Assembly (NCBI GenBank): GCA_000231825.2
Contig: JH720344.1
Span: forward strand, 562,801 to 626,800
Direction of reading: 5' to 3'
Source of the DNA: Tetrahymena elliotti 4EA
Taxonomy: Eukaryota; Ciliophora; Oligohymenophorea; Hymenostomatida; Tetrahymenidae
DNA length: 64,000 bases
Part shown: positions 24,913-36,158 of the stretch, piece by piece
Position numbering within the stretch: position 1 is the stretch's first letter
Layout: every line of letters begins with the position of its first letter
Notes under the pieces: generated by a model
What the model saw: only the letters and a program-made list of their open reading frames with translations
Told to the model about the DNA's origin: nothing
Databases searched by the model: none
Position numbers and translations under genes: made by a program

Positions 24913-25871
24913 ATGAAAATCTTGATCTTAATTTTTATTTTCTTATCTGTAGGTTCTTGTGAGAAATTTATGTATAACTAAACTCTTGCCCAAGATTTAG
25001 CTGGTTTTGCTCTTGTTTCATATTGCAATCCTAAATATTTTTTAAAATGGAATTGTGGGTCAGCTTGTAAAAAAAATCCTAAAGGGATCACTGACTTCTA
25101 GTATATGTATAATAAAACTCTACAAGCAAGTGGATTTTTAGGCTATTCTGCTCACCATGATGCAATAGTGATTGTTTTTAGAGGGACTGTCCCTTGGTTA
25201 ATTTAAAACTGGATTGCTGATTTAAATACCATCAAAACAGAATATCCATTATGCCAAAAATGTTATGTCCATTAAGGTTTCTATTAATAGTTTAATTAAC
25301 TAAAATCTTAACTTATTTCTGGTTTTACTAATATTCGTCAGAAATATCCCTCATCAAAAGTATATTTTTAATTTAATTAGGTTCTATTAGCAAAAATATT
25401 AAATATCTATTCTCCTTTGATAATAATAATTGTTTTAATTAAATCAAAAAGATTTTTCTAACTGGTCATTCATTAGGAGCAGTCATGAGTTTTCACTCAA
25501 TGCCATTAATCTATGAATTAAATGGCAATAAGCCTATAGATGCTTTTTACAATTTTGGTTCTCCTAGAGTTGGTGATGAGTCTTATGCTAGATGGTATAA
25601 TGAATAAAATTTTGCTTTAGAATATGCAAGAATAAATAATGGAGCAGATCCAGTCCCTCATTTACCTCCCTTATCTTTCCCATTTAAATTTTATCATTCA
25701 AATCATGAAATATACTATCCTTCTTTTGTAAAGAAAGGTAATATTTATGAGTAGTGTTTAGAAGCTGAATAAAAATAATGTTCCAAAAGCAAAATTATTG
25801 CAATAAATGTTTATGATCATCTTAGCTATTTTGGATGGAACTGGGCCACATCTGTCTTAACTTGCTAATGA
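24913..25871 (+). CDS. Secreted class 3 lipase, intact
   Basis: 288 residues, two exons, intron 25360-25451 (92 nt) at the same position as in the other lipases. The signal peptide MKILILIFIFLSVGSC is short and typical. The marks are FRGTVPW, IFLTGHSLG with Ser156, FGSPRVGDE, Asp in GADPVPHLPP and His in VYDHLSYFG. It is closest to the gene at 29166 (same length in both exons, shared DESYARWYN-like segment) and more distant from the duplicated pair. One substitution next to the nucleophile (GAVMSF instead of GAAMST) could affect the acyl pocket (inference). It ends TGC TAA TGA. Flanked by A+T-rich DNA, with the perfect inverted repeat 380 bp downstream. Confidence 0.93.
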
Positions 25872-28800
25872 ATAAAATGCAATAAAACAAAAAAAAAGAT
25901 TCTGAAAAATAAGATATTTATTCAATTAGGTGTTTCTTTCTGTAATTCACTAAAATATTACATTTCTAGTTCTTAAAAGATTTCTATTAAAAATAAAATT
26001 TAAAAATTTGTTTTTTTGTTACCTCAGTTATTTAATAGATTTTTATTGTATGCTTGTTTTTTGTTTCAAAGTTACCACATTCAAAAATTGTTATCTTTAT
26101 CAATCATTCATAACCAAAAAATATTATTTTCTTTGAGTTTGGTTAAAGGCTTGTGTAACTAATTGCGATTTTTGTTAATAATATAAGAATTTCTAAGAAA
26201 AAAAATTATTTATTTTGCTTTTGTAAATAAAATAAAATTCTTCATACTATTATATATGTAGAAATACGGGAACGAGCTCAAAATCCTAAAAGTCAAACAG
26301 CCCTCAACATTTTCTCGACAAATCGAGAAAATGTTGAGGGCTGTTTGACTTTTAGGATTTTGAGCTCGTTCCCGTATTTCTACATATATACTATTTGTGA
26401 TCTAATTAGTTAACTTCTTTTCTTCAAAAAATATATGATAAGTATTTACATATTATTAGTATTTACTTAAGTTTTTCCCAATTTTTGATAGGATAAAAAA
26501 AATTTTAAATCTTAATAAAAAATTTCTGATATCACAGATTCTTGTATTTATTATTCGTTCTCACAAATACCTTAACTAATGTCCTATTTTAGATTTTTAA
26601 AGTTTGTAATTTTTGATATATAAAAAGATTATCTTCTACATACAAGTGATAACATATTCAACTTTTAAACTTTAAAAATTTTAATAATGTTTAATTAATA
26701 TCATTTTCTGAAATCAATCAAATTCATGAGCTAATAAATTTTTTAAATGAACAAAAATGAGATTTTAAGATAGATTATAAAAGAAACCTTGATTAAAAAC
26801 CAAAATTTAATATTTTTTAGAATATTTTTAAGTTCTAAACAACTTTTTTACTAAATATACAAAAACAATAAGAATAATTTTTGTTAATATGAATGATATA
26901 TTGTTTTTTAATGTTTTTATTGATATTATAATCTTTTTAATTTGAAAAATATTTTTATAAAAGATGTTATGATTGATTATAATATTTGAGGTTCTGAATA
27001 AATAGAGCTTATAAAAATGTTCATATTATATTACATTTATAATGTTATTTTGAATATTTTTTTGAGTCACTTCAAATAATCAAAATTATTTAAAAATGAT
27101 TTGTGATTTACTTTATATTTAAAGTAGTTTTTTTTCCAGAATAATAAAAACTAAAAAGTACGCAAGTATAAAAAGACATGTCAAAAAAAAGTAGTATGAT
27201 GATAGAAAAATTTTGACAGATATTAACTATAATTATTGAAAATAAATCAATCTCTGTTTACATTAAATATAATAAATTAAATTTTGATCACAAATTTTTA
27301 ATTGATTATTTTAATAAAAAATTTCTTTATTACCATCAGTTTATTAATAACAATATTGACACACCTACTTTAAAATATACGTCATGATATTTATCATAAT
27401 TTATTAGATCCATTCATACATTTTTAAAAAGCAAATATGTATGAGAAAAAAAGTGAAAATTTTGTAAAAGGCATAAAATGTATTACATATTTTTAAAGCA
27501 ATTTAAAATTAAAAATAAGATATCTTTTTAAATTTGACATTTTATTTAGGATAAATTATTAATAAAAAACATATCTAAGTTCTTACTTACAATTTATAAA
27601 GAGATTATTTTACTTATAAATATAACATAAAGTAATATTTAGCAATCAGTCAACCTTTTTTACTTAAATTCTTTAATTTTAGCTCCTCTTATGATTACTA
27701 CATGATACTTTTATCTTATCTATAATAAAATACTTTCTAAAAAATTAGCTTCTATTGATTAATAAAAGTTTCATAGTTAGTATGAGGAGTGTTTAAGAAT
27801 TTACATAGTAATATTCCTGGCTGATTGTAATAATTAAAAATGATACAACATAATTTGTAATAATTAACTACAAAACCTTATAAAAAAATAAACATTAGAA
27901 TATCCACTGAATTAGATAATTTGATTAGAATATCTTAAATCAATGGTAATTAACCTTCTTTTTGTCTTGATTTTGAACAAAAAAATAAATAGTTCACAAG
28001 AAGAAGAATCATTAAACAGTTAATAAATAATACGTAATTTAAAAGATACTTAGACAATCAATATTTCTGCTTTCAAAATATAAATTTTTTTATTATAATT
28101 CAAGAAGTAATTCTAAATTTAAAAAATAAATAACTTTTAAACGTAATTCTAATTCGTAATTAGTAATACGCAAATGAGATGTAGAAAATGATGTCACCCT
28201 AATTATAAACATTCTTTTTCGAAGAATTTTAACAAATTTAACAAATAGGAATTCTTTAGATATAATTTTAAAATGTCTGCTTATCTAAATAAAGCTTAAT
28301 TTCTACTAATTTGCTTGCTTGATTGATAAATCAATCAGCTTTTTACTATCTTAACTAAGTTAATCTAACTATAAGACATTAAAGCTTTAATGCTTTTAAA
28401 ATTTTAAAATATTTAGATTTTATTTATTTTGAATTGATTAAAATTAAAATAAATAATTCTAAAAATTGGTCAGAAAATTTAAATGATTTTATTTCTTTTC
28501 TCTCTCTTAGCTCTATTCTTCTTTCTTTCTTTCTGTGTTTCATTTTAACAAATATTTTGACTTTTAAAAAGTCAGAAAAGAGAATATTTTAAAGGTTTTA
28601 ACTTATTTTCAAAATTAAATACGGTGAATCATACTCAGTGACGACTAAAACTAGTACTTTGAATCTAAGGTTTTTTGTTATGAAATTATGTAATTCGCCA
28701 ACAAAAAAAATCAATCTCTAACAGTAAATTTTTAACAATATTTGGTGACTGAAGAAAGTGTCTTTGATTTTTTGATAATCAGTATCATAAACCAAATTAT

Positions 28801-29165
28801 GCGTAATCTTCATCTCTTTTTTCCTAGTTAATAGTTGATTATTAATTAATCTTAATCCATCTGATTAGGAGTTTATTGATAATTTAATTAAAGTAATCAC
28901 CACAAATAATAAATAATTGATTTAAATATTATTATTATACTTTCGTCACACATTACACATCATAATTCATCAGAGCTTTAAATTAATAAACAACAAATAA
29001 TCATTTTTAAAACTTTTTTTATAACCTTTCAACTTGCCATTAGCATCATCATAATAAAGATGACATCTGATTTTTCTACAAGTTTTTTTTAAATTGTTGA
29101 GGTTTTGATAAATATTTTAAAAATAATTTAATGAATTTAAAAAAAACATCTAAAAAGTTAAAAAA
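25872..29165. other. Long intergenic stretch with a perfect inverted repeat
   Basis: 3.3 kb without a supportable gene. The inverted repeat at 26251-26390 is listed separately. A motif CGTCACAC followed by ACACATCA lies at 28944-28963, about 220 bp before the next lipase, resembling the conserved block upstream of the type 1 lipases. A slightly less A+T-rich patch at 28620-28700 has no convincing frame. Confidence 0.5.
26251..26390. repeat. Perfect 68-bp inverted repeat with 4-nt loop
   Basis: Left arm 26251-26318 and right arm 26323-26390 are exact reverse complements, separated only by CAAA. By eye the arms hold about 24 G/C in 68 positions, well above the flanks. The core includes ACGGGAACGAGCTC and CAGCCCTCAAC. 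There are no flanking coding frames and no target-site duplication that I can see. Transcribed, it would form one long uninterrupted hairpin. It may be a foldback element remnant, a hairpin RNA source, or a cloning/sequencing foldback artefact. No similar arm occurs elsewhere in the window. Confidence 0.95.
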
Positions 29166-30255
29166 ATGAAATTCTACTTGCTACTGTTTATTTGCTTATC
29201 TTTGACAGCTTGCTAATCTTTTACCTATACTTAATCACTTGCTAGGGATTTAGCTGGTTTTTCACTTGCTTCTTATTGTAAAGCTGAATCTATACAAAAA
29301 TGGAATTGTGGATAAGCTTGTGAAAAAAACCCAAAAGGCTTGCAAAATGTCACTGTCTTATTTAACTAAACTTTACATGCTAGTGGGTATTTAGGATATT
29401 CCTCCAGCCATGATGCTATTGTTGTTGTCTTTAGGGGAACAGTGCCTTGGCTTATTGATAACTGGATTGCTGACTTAGATTTTCTCAAAATCTAATACCC
29501 ACTTTGCTAAAACTGTTTTGTCCATTAAGGTTTCTACAAATAGTTTAATTAATTAAAGTCTTAGCTTGTCACAAGTTTCACAGCTCTACGTAAGCAATAT
29601 CCCAAAGCAAAAGTAATTTTTTAAGATGATATAAAATTAAACAAAAATTTTGATTTTTAATTCAACATATTATTATCTAAATTGTTGATTTTTTAATATT
29701 TTTAGATTAAAATTAATTTTCACTTGAGAATAATAGATATTTTTCAATTAAAATTAATAGAAAAATCAGTTACAATAATTTTTTTATTTAGTTTTGATAA
29801 AAAATAAATTAACCAATTTCTTTTAATTAAAATAGGTTTTTGTTACTGGACATTCTCTTGGAGCTGCAATGAGTGCTCATTCTATTCCTGTACTTTATGA
29901 GTTGAATTAAAAAAAGCCCATAGACGCTTTTTACAATTTTGGCTCTCCCAGAGTAGGTGACGAAGAATATGCAAACTGGTATAATAGTTAAAATTTTGCT
30001 CTTGAATATGGTAGGATCAACAATGCTGCTGATCCTGTTCCTCATTTACCACCTTTACTCTATCCTTTTTCTTTTTATCACTATAATCATGAAATTTTTT
30101 ATCCTTCTTTCCTTTTATTTGAAAATTAAAATAACTAATGCTTGAATGCAGAATCTATTTTCTGTGCAGATGGAGTTATAATAGCGGCTAATGTTCTTGA
30201 TCATCTCAGCTATTTTAGTTGGGACTGGTCTGGTTCTATATTATCTTGCTAATGA
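29166..30255 (+). CDS. Secreted class 3 lipase, intact
   Basis: 288 residues in two exons; intron 29613-29835 (223 nt) just before VFVTGHSLG. The signal peptide is MKFYLLLFICLSLTAC. The marks are FRGTVPWL, GHSLG with Ser156, FGSPRVGDEE, Asp in AADPVPHLPP and His in VLDHLSYFS. Its exon lengths equal those of the gene at 24913, its nearest relative, pointing to an older tandem duplication independent of the 7085-20444 event. It ends TGC TAA TGA. A GTCACAC motif about 220 bp upstream may link its regulation to the type 1 lipases (inference). Substrate unknown. Confidence 0.93.
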
Positions 30256-31587
30256 ATAAATTAATAAATAATAATTACTCTATATTAAAGTATTATCTAT
30301 TAGTAGAATTTATATTTTATTATCTTACTTATATTTTTGGTTTAAAAGTACAAATCTTAATTTTATCATGAAAAATATTTTTTTTTTTCATTAATTAATT
30401 GATTCAAAATTTTAAAAATTTTAATCAGTTTAGATTATGTTTTTATTTCCTAAAATATCACTCATCTAAAACTTAGGTTTTCTAAAGATTGATTACATTT
30501 GATAACCATTTGTTATTTTAAGATGATTTTCATGTTTCTTGAATAGAAAAAAAATTGGCATTATTTTTTAAAAAATAGGAGACTGAATTTAAAAAAAGAA
30601 AATTTTTTTTCTTCCCTAAAAATTTAAAAATAATAATACTCTTCACCCTGTTTTTGATAGAAATTAGTAAAGAGATTAAGTATGTATAATATTTAATTAA
30701 TTTTGTAAATGAATTCTTTTATAATAATTTTTTTTTTTCTCAAAAAACTCAAGAATCTTAAAGGTATTCCTATTTTGAAATTTTTAAAAAAATTAAATCA
30801 ATAAAATAATGTTTAAATTTCAATTGGGAAATTGATATAATTTGGAAATCAATTACTGAAGTTGTTTTTTTACCTGATAAACCATAATAAATTTTATTTA
30901 TTTTATTGAAGTTCAAAAATAACTAATTTGAATTATTTTGTTCAACCTTAATATTACCTGATTGATATTCCTTTATGATAAAATAATCAGGTTAAATTTT
31001 TAGACTACGTTTGGGTTTTAATATAAATTATTTGAATTGAAAAATTATGAAATTAAAAATCTGTAAAAAGATCAAATCTATTATAAAATCATATTATGGA
31101 TGCAAACTGATTAGTGATAAAGAAATAACTTTACTTTTTTTTGAAATTAAATTGGTATATTTAATTTAAATTTTCATAAAATCTATATTTTACTAAAACT
31201 TTTTACTTACATTTTGGTTTAAATTAACCAATTAAGTTTGTTTTTATTATTTGTACTCTCGTTTCTTATCTGCCAGAAAAATTTCATTTTGGAAAAATAC
31301 AAAAAATTTTACATTAAGATTTGAGGTTTCAGATGTAATTCTTATGAAAACTGATGAATAATTTTGTCTTAAAAGCGGTGTTACAGAGGGTTGAAAATAG
31401 ATTTGCAGTAGTGTGTTGGTGCAATTTTTTTTAATAGGTTTTGAGAAAAAGACCTTTTATTTAAATATTTGTTTTGATTAGATGTAATAAATAATAAAAA
31501 GACAAATATAAACAATAAATTTGTATATTTAATAAAAAACTAACAATTTATTTAAAATCAACAATTCTAGTTTATTATTTTGTTAAT
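30256..31587. other. Intergenic
   Basis: A+T-rich, long T and A runs. A short patch at 31370-31415 is richer in G than its surroundings but has no coding or RNA signature I recognise. It includes the promoter of the Cys-rich gene that follows. Confidence 0.45.
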
Positions 31588-32770
31588 ATGCAAATTTACA
31601 GTTTTTATTCTGTTAAAGCTCTCTTTCTTTTTCTCTCTTATTTCACAATTTCACTTTCGTAAGAAAAGGAATAAGTGGAGAATTAATGTTAAGAAAAATC
31701 AATATAAATAATATATAAATTTTATCAAGAATTTACTTAAAATGCAGATTCTTTGATAGATTTTCTTTTCCAAAAAATACTATCAGAACTCGATCAAAGA
31801 TCAAGTTAATGCTTAGAAGAAAGCTGCTGGGTTAGTGGTAAAGAATTATGTGAGAAGTAAACTAATCAGCCTTGCATATAAAATGGTGGTTTTTGGATGG
31901 CAGCTTGTAAACATGGGTACAAACAGTTTGGGAAAACTTCAAGTAGCTAATTTATCTATACAAAACATAAGGAAAATTAATTTTTTTTTTTAAATGTAAG
32001 GCTGTATTTCAATATGCCCAAAAGACTTTATTCAAGATGGTGAATCATGTATTAAGCCAAATTCTTACTCAAGGGGAGTAGGATATTCATGGGTACCTTA
32101 AGATGGAGCTTTTTCAGTGGTCAAAGTAAGATTTAAATATAAAATTTTGCTAGAAAAATATCTTACTAGAAGAAAATTAATCAAATTTTAAAAACTTTTT
32201 CTCAATTTTTTTTTAAAAAATAGAGCTAATTAAGATGCATTAAAGATAATCCAAACGTGAGCTGTGAATAGGTATAATATTATTACGACTTATCACTTGA
32301 AATTCTTACTTATTAATGACTACTATAATATAAAAAAGTGTGGATCTTTCTCTTTCCCAAAATGCAAATCGAACTTCAAGGCCTCTTCTTGCTGTAAAAT
32401 ATTATTTTGAATTGTTTTTTTATTTGTACTTTTTGAAGATATAAAAGAATTAATCAACATTTTTAAAATATAAGTTGTTTGTGAGCCTGTTTGTCCAATC
32501 GGAACAGAAGATCAAATAAAATCTTGTTCTATTAATAAATACAAATCTTCTGAGTAATTTGCTAATGGTACATGCGTTGAGTAAAATTGGGTTAAAGATC
32601 CGATACTAATTTAAAAATAAGAATGCTCAGCATAACAAAATGGAATACTTAATCAAATAAAGGATTTCAATAAATCAATTCCAATTCCAAATAAAAAATA
32701 AGTCTATGAGCTCATCTAAAAGATGAAAGGATATTTGATTAGTTGTAATTCAGATAAGGAAGCCTATTGA
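31588..32770 (+). CDS. Secreted Cys-rich protein, five exons
   Basis: 292 residues. Introns 31943-32000, 32126-32223, 32272-32338 and 32394-32474 are all GT..AG, and the spliced frame is a multiple of three. The N-terminus (VKALFLFLSYFTISLS) is a signal peptide. The body holds many regularly spaced Cys: CLEESCW, CEKQ, GGFWMAACKHGY, CISICPKDFIQDGESC, then YSRGVGY and FPKCKSNF, and CEPVCPIGTE. The pattern with CP..F.DDG..C and RGVGY recalls Cys-rich modular surface proteins of alveolates (recollection, unverified). No membrane segment besides the signal, so it is probably secreted or lumenal. The third intron boundary is the least certain; both sides keep the Cys spacing plausible. Function unknown. 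Confidence 0.75.
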
Positions 32771-34145
32771 ATTACGACGCTTAACTTTGATATCAAATAT
32801 TAAATAAAGCTAAATAATAATTAAAATTTCTAGAAAATATTTCAAGTTCTATTCAGAATAACTAAATCTAACAAAATTAATGTGTTTATATTACTAATCC
32901 TCTCTCTCAAAATCTAATTAAATTAATTAACTATCTTTAAATATTTTAAACTAAATACCAATAAATGACTATCTGTTTACTATATGTTAGCTTTTCTATT
33001 GTATCCTCTATCAAATAACTCTTTCAAAAGATATTTTTTAATTCGTTTCAAAACATGTACTCAAACTTTATTTTCAAATTTTTTGCAAAAAGAAAAATAA
33101 ATAGTCATGTTTTTACAGTCTTTACATTTCAATTATAGAATTAAAACTAAAAGATATTCAAGATAAATATATTTTAAACTATTCCATCTAAGTTATATTT
33201 GATGTTTTACTCTACTAAAATGATATAATATAGTTTATATCTCTATTTATATCATACTTTTAATATTTTTCTGTGAACAATTTTTGATATTATGTCATGT
33301 TTTTTAATGAAGAATTTATGATTGTAAATTAGATTTTCAAACAAAATATGTTAAATAAAACCTTGTGATGAAGATCTTACAAAATAAATGATGAGTGATA
33401 TTTGTTTTTTAATTGATGTTGTGAAAATAAGGAACAAAATGTGAATAAAATTAGATGTAAGTTCAAAAAATAAAAAGGATTTACTCACTTTAAAAAAACC
33501 TGAAACATAAATTTTTTGAAATTATCAAAAGTTTAATTAATAAATTAGAATTTTATTTATTTGAAATTCAAACAGATAGAAGGATCTTTGATTTTATAAA
33601 AAAAAACTAATCTCTTAGGATAATTTATGTAAAATCTTGTAGTAAATGAATAAAATGGGATAATTCAATTTAACTCATCAAATATTTGTTATGAATATAT
33701 TTAATTAAAATTTTAAAAGAACTCAAACCAGATTTTAATAATAAAATAAAATTTATTTATGACAGAAGAGATCAAAATCTATAATAAGATGAGTTTGTTT
33801 ATATTCAAGAAACACTATTTATTTCTTATCATACTTATTTTTTGAGAGATACTACAAAAGTACATTAGCTTTATATTAAATCTGCCTGCTTCTATTCCAA
33901 TAAATATACTTTTTTAAATAATTTTCTATATTTTTATTTGAGTTAAACATTAATTTAATATGCTATGAAAATAATAGTTTATAACTAACTACACGCTAAA
34001 TATATAGTAATTTTAAACTTAAAAATAAACTTTGGATTATTTGCTTCTACAAATATTAAACAAATTTGTAAATTTTTTAATCATTATTTTGGTTATAAAT
34101 TTCTTGAAAAAACATGATAAAATTTACATTTGATTTTACTAATTT
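32771..34145. other. Intergenic
   Basis: About 1.4 kb of A+T-rich DNA between the Cys-rich gene and the second tRNA-Asp. No gene recognised in either strand under the ciliate code. Confidence 0.5.
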
Positions 34146-34156
34146 AAAAAAAAAAA
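34146..34156 (-). terminator. Pol III T-run after second tRNA-Asp
   Basis: Eleven A on the plus strand, giving T11 directly after the tRNA 3' end on the minus strand. It is longer than the run behind the first copy. Confidence 0.75.
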
Positions 34157-34157
34157 G

Positions 34158-34229
34158 CTCCGAGACCGGGAATTGAACCCGGGTCTCCTGCGTGACAGGC
34201 AGGAATACTAACCACTATACTATCTCGGA
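34158..34229 (-). tRNA. tRNA-Asp (anticodon GUC), second copy
   Basis: Identical over 72 nt to 24012-24083, including acceptor, anticodon GTC and T arm. The identity also covers the GC just beyond the 3' end and the first base before the 5' end; further flanks differ. This fits dispersed duplication of a small segment, or homogenisation. Confidence 0.96.
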
Positions 34230-35243
34230 TTAATTGAAATATTAAATTAAAATGACATTATTTGTTTAGTTTAAAGAAAAAATAAAATTCGATTTCATTT
34301 ATTAAATTTAAAATAGCTAATTTTTTAACAATTAAATTAAAAATTTAAAAAGAATGAAACTTTAATGAAAAAGAAAGTATTTTTGTATTGATAAAAATGA
34401 ATAATCCTCCAGCTAAAAAATGATGCAATAACACAAAATCTTAAATAAAATCTACTCATTCTGATTAAAATTAAAGTTTAATAAAATAGTAGAGAGATAT
34501 TGAGTAAAAATAGAATATAAATTTATAAATAAAAAATAAGCCAAATTGATTTCTAAATATATTGTATATAAATCGTCATTATAATGTTAATTTTTGTGAG
34601 AAAATATGTAATAATATTGTAATTAAAGGTTTTAAAAACTCTTTTGAATCACCTCAAAATAGATCTTTATTGCAAATATTTTGAAAAAATTGAGGGAGTA
34701 TAAGGATAGTGAGTAATTTATAGAATATAACAAATTATGAAATGATGAGCATAATCCTTGTTGATAAATATGAAATGACATTAATTTTTTGTATAAAGTA
34801 ATTTTTTAAATTTATTAAGTATATATATAAGATGAAAAATACATATTTTATAATAGGAAAGTTTATTTTGTTAAAATATTAGTTTATTAATGCAATTTTT
34901 ATACAAAGTCTTTATTTTTCAAAAGAAAAATAGAAAGAGTTGGTTAATTATTTTTAAAAAATCTATGCATTTTAATTAAATTAATGTATTTCTGATAAAC
35001 ACTCTTTATTTAATATACATGTTAGTCTAATTATCTCTTGGTTATGACGTAAATGACGATATTTATTAATTTAATGTTTTTTTGTTTTTTAATTTATTTT
35101 TTAAGCAGATGTCTATTTAAGTCTTATCAAATCTAATTATAACTCCACCTTAACTTAAATAACTAAATTCGTATTCCTTTATATTTTAGTCATTTCATTC
35201 GTCAGCCAAAGCAATAGTTTTTATATAAATTTATTATATTTTT
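34230..35243. other. Intergenic
   Basis: A+T-rich. It contains the 5' side of the tRNA (minus) and the 3' end of the patatin-like gene. No protein-like frame or RNA recognised. Confidence 0.5.
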
Positions 35244-36158
35244 TCACTCAGTTTGGGGTTTAATATCTATATTAAAAGCTTTAAGGAGTTTTTCTTGTTA
35301 GTGCTTAGCAGCTAAATATCCTTAAACAAATTATTTATCAGCATTTTATTCATCCCAGAGCCAGTAATCAGTAGGGAATACAAGGTTATAGTCTTCAGCT
35401 ATGTCTATAGTTGTTAAGTGATTTGGGAAGTCTCTGACTATGGGATAAGAACGAAATGGTTTAGGGAGAACATTTAAGAAAATACATTCAGAGTCTTTGT
35501 TTCTAAAAGGTATACCCATAGTAACTCCTCCATCAATAGCTTTTTTACCTTAATATGTATTAGAAAAGCTAAATGAAGTAACAAAAGGAATAGTGCAAGA
35601 GCAACTAATTGCTTCTGCAAATTGTTATTCACTAGTAAATTTATCAACCAAATGCTTACGATAGCCAATTAATCCACTTCTTAATGAAACGTACATATGA
35701 AGTGCCTCATCTAAAGGGACTCCACAATCTAAAGCTATTCTGTAAGAAGAGGCAGCTAAATCATAAAGTAATTAAGTAGTCTACCAAAAGCCAAAAGTAC
35801 TATTACTAACAACATTCAGAAGTTTGCGAATGCATTTTTCAAACCAGAATTTCATGTCATGCTTACTATATAGAGAAAACACGAAAAATCCAGCTACACA
35901 AGCTCCTGCAGAGACACCACCTACTCTATACTATTTTAATACTTCTAGTGGTATTATCTCTGATAACCCATGCATATATCCAGCTTAAAAGCTGATAGCT
36001 CCTGCACCACCACTAAGAAGAATTTCTTTTTTTTGGTTTACATTGACTTTAAGGGGCTCATCATGCACCTATGAAGGAATCTCTTCAAAGCTGAAGTTGT
36101 TTTCATTTTTATTGTTAACAGTAGTAGGATTAGTTTATTCAGAGTTTTATATGTCCAT
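35244..36158 (-). CDS. Patatin-like phospholipase
   Basis: 304 residues, one exon, ATG 36158 and TGA 35246-35244. Patatin-type lipid acyl hydrolases use a Ser-Asp dyad. Here the oxyanion loop is LLSGGAGAISF (about residue 50), the nucleophile elbow GVSAG (Ser83) and the dyad Asp is in DGG (Asp209). Between them lie the helices typical of PNPLA enzymes. The oxyanion motif has Ala in place of one Gly of the usual GGG pattern. The 43 residues before the domain are polar and Asn-rich. In the same frame upstream of this ATG lies about 150 nt of open sequence encoding a hydrophobic, signal-like stretch (LIFLSLLFIP). An upstream exon with its own ATG is therefore possible and the true protein may be secreted. 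Neighbouring the lipase cluster, it adds to the local set of lipid hydrolases. Confidence 0.88.

Noticed and set aside
26251..26390. Intrinsic terminator or tRNA-like structure
   Set aside because: The stem is far too long and perfect, there is no adjacent gene end within 350 bp, and it has no tRNA or snRNA landmarks.
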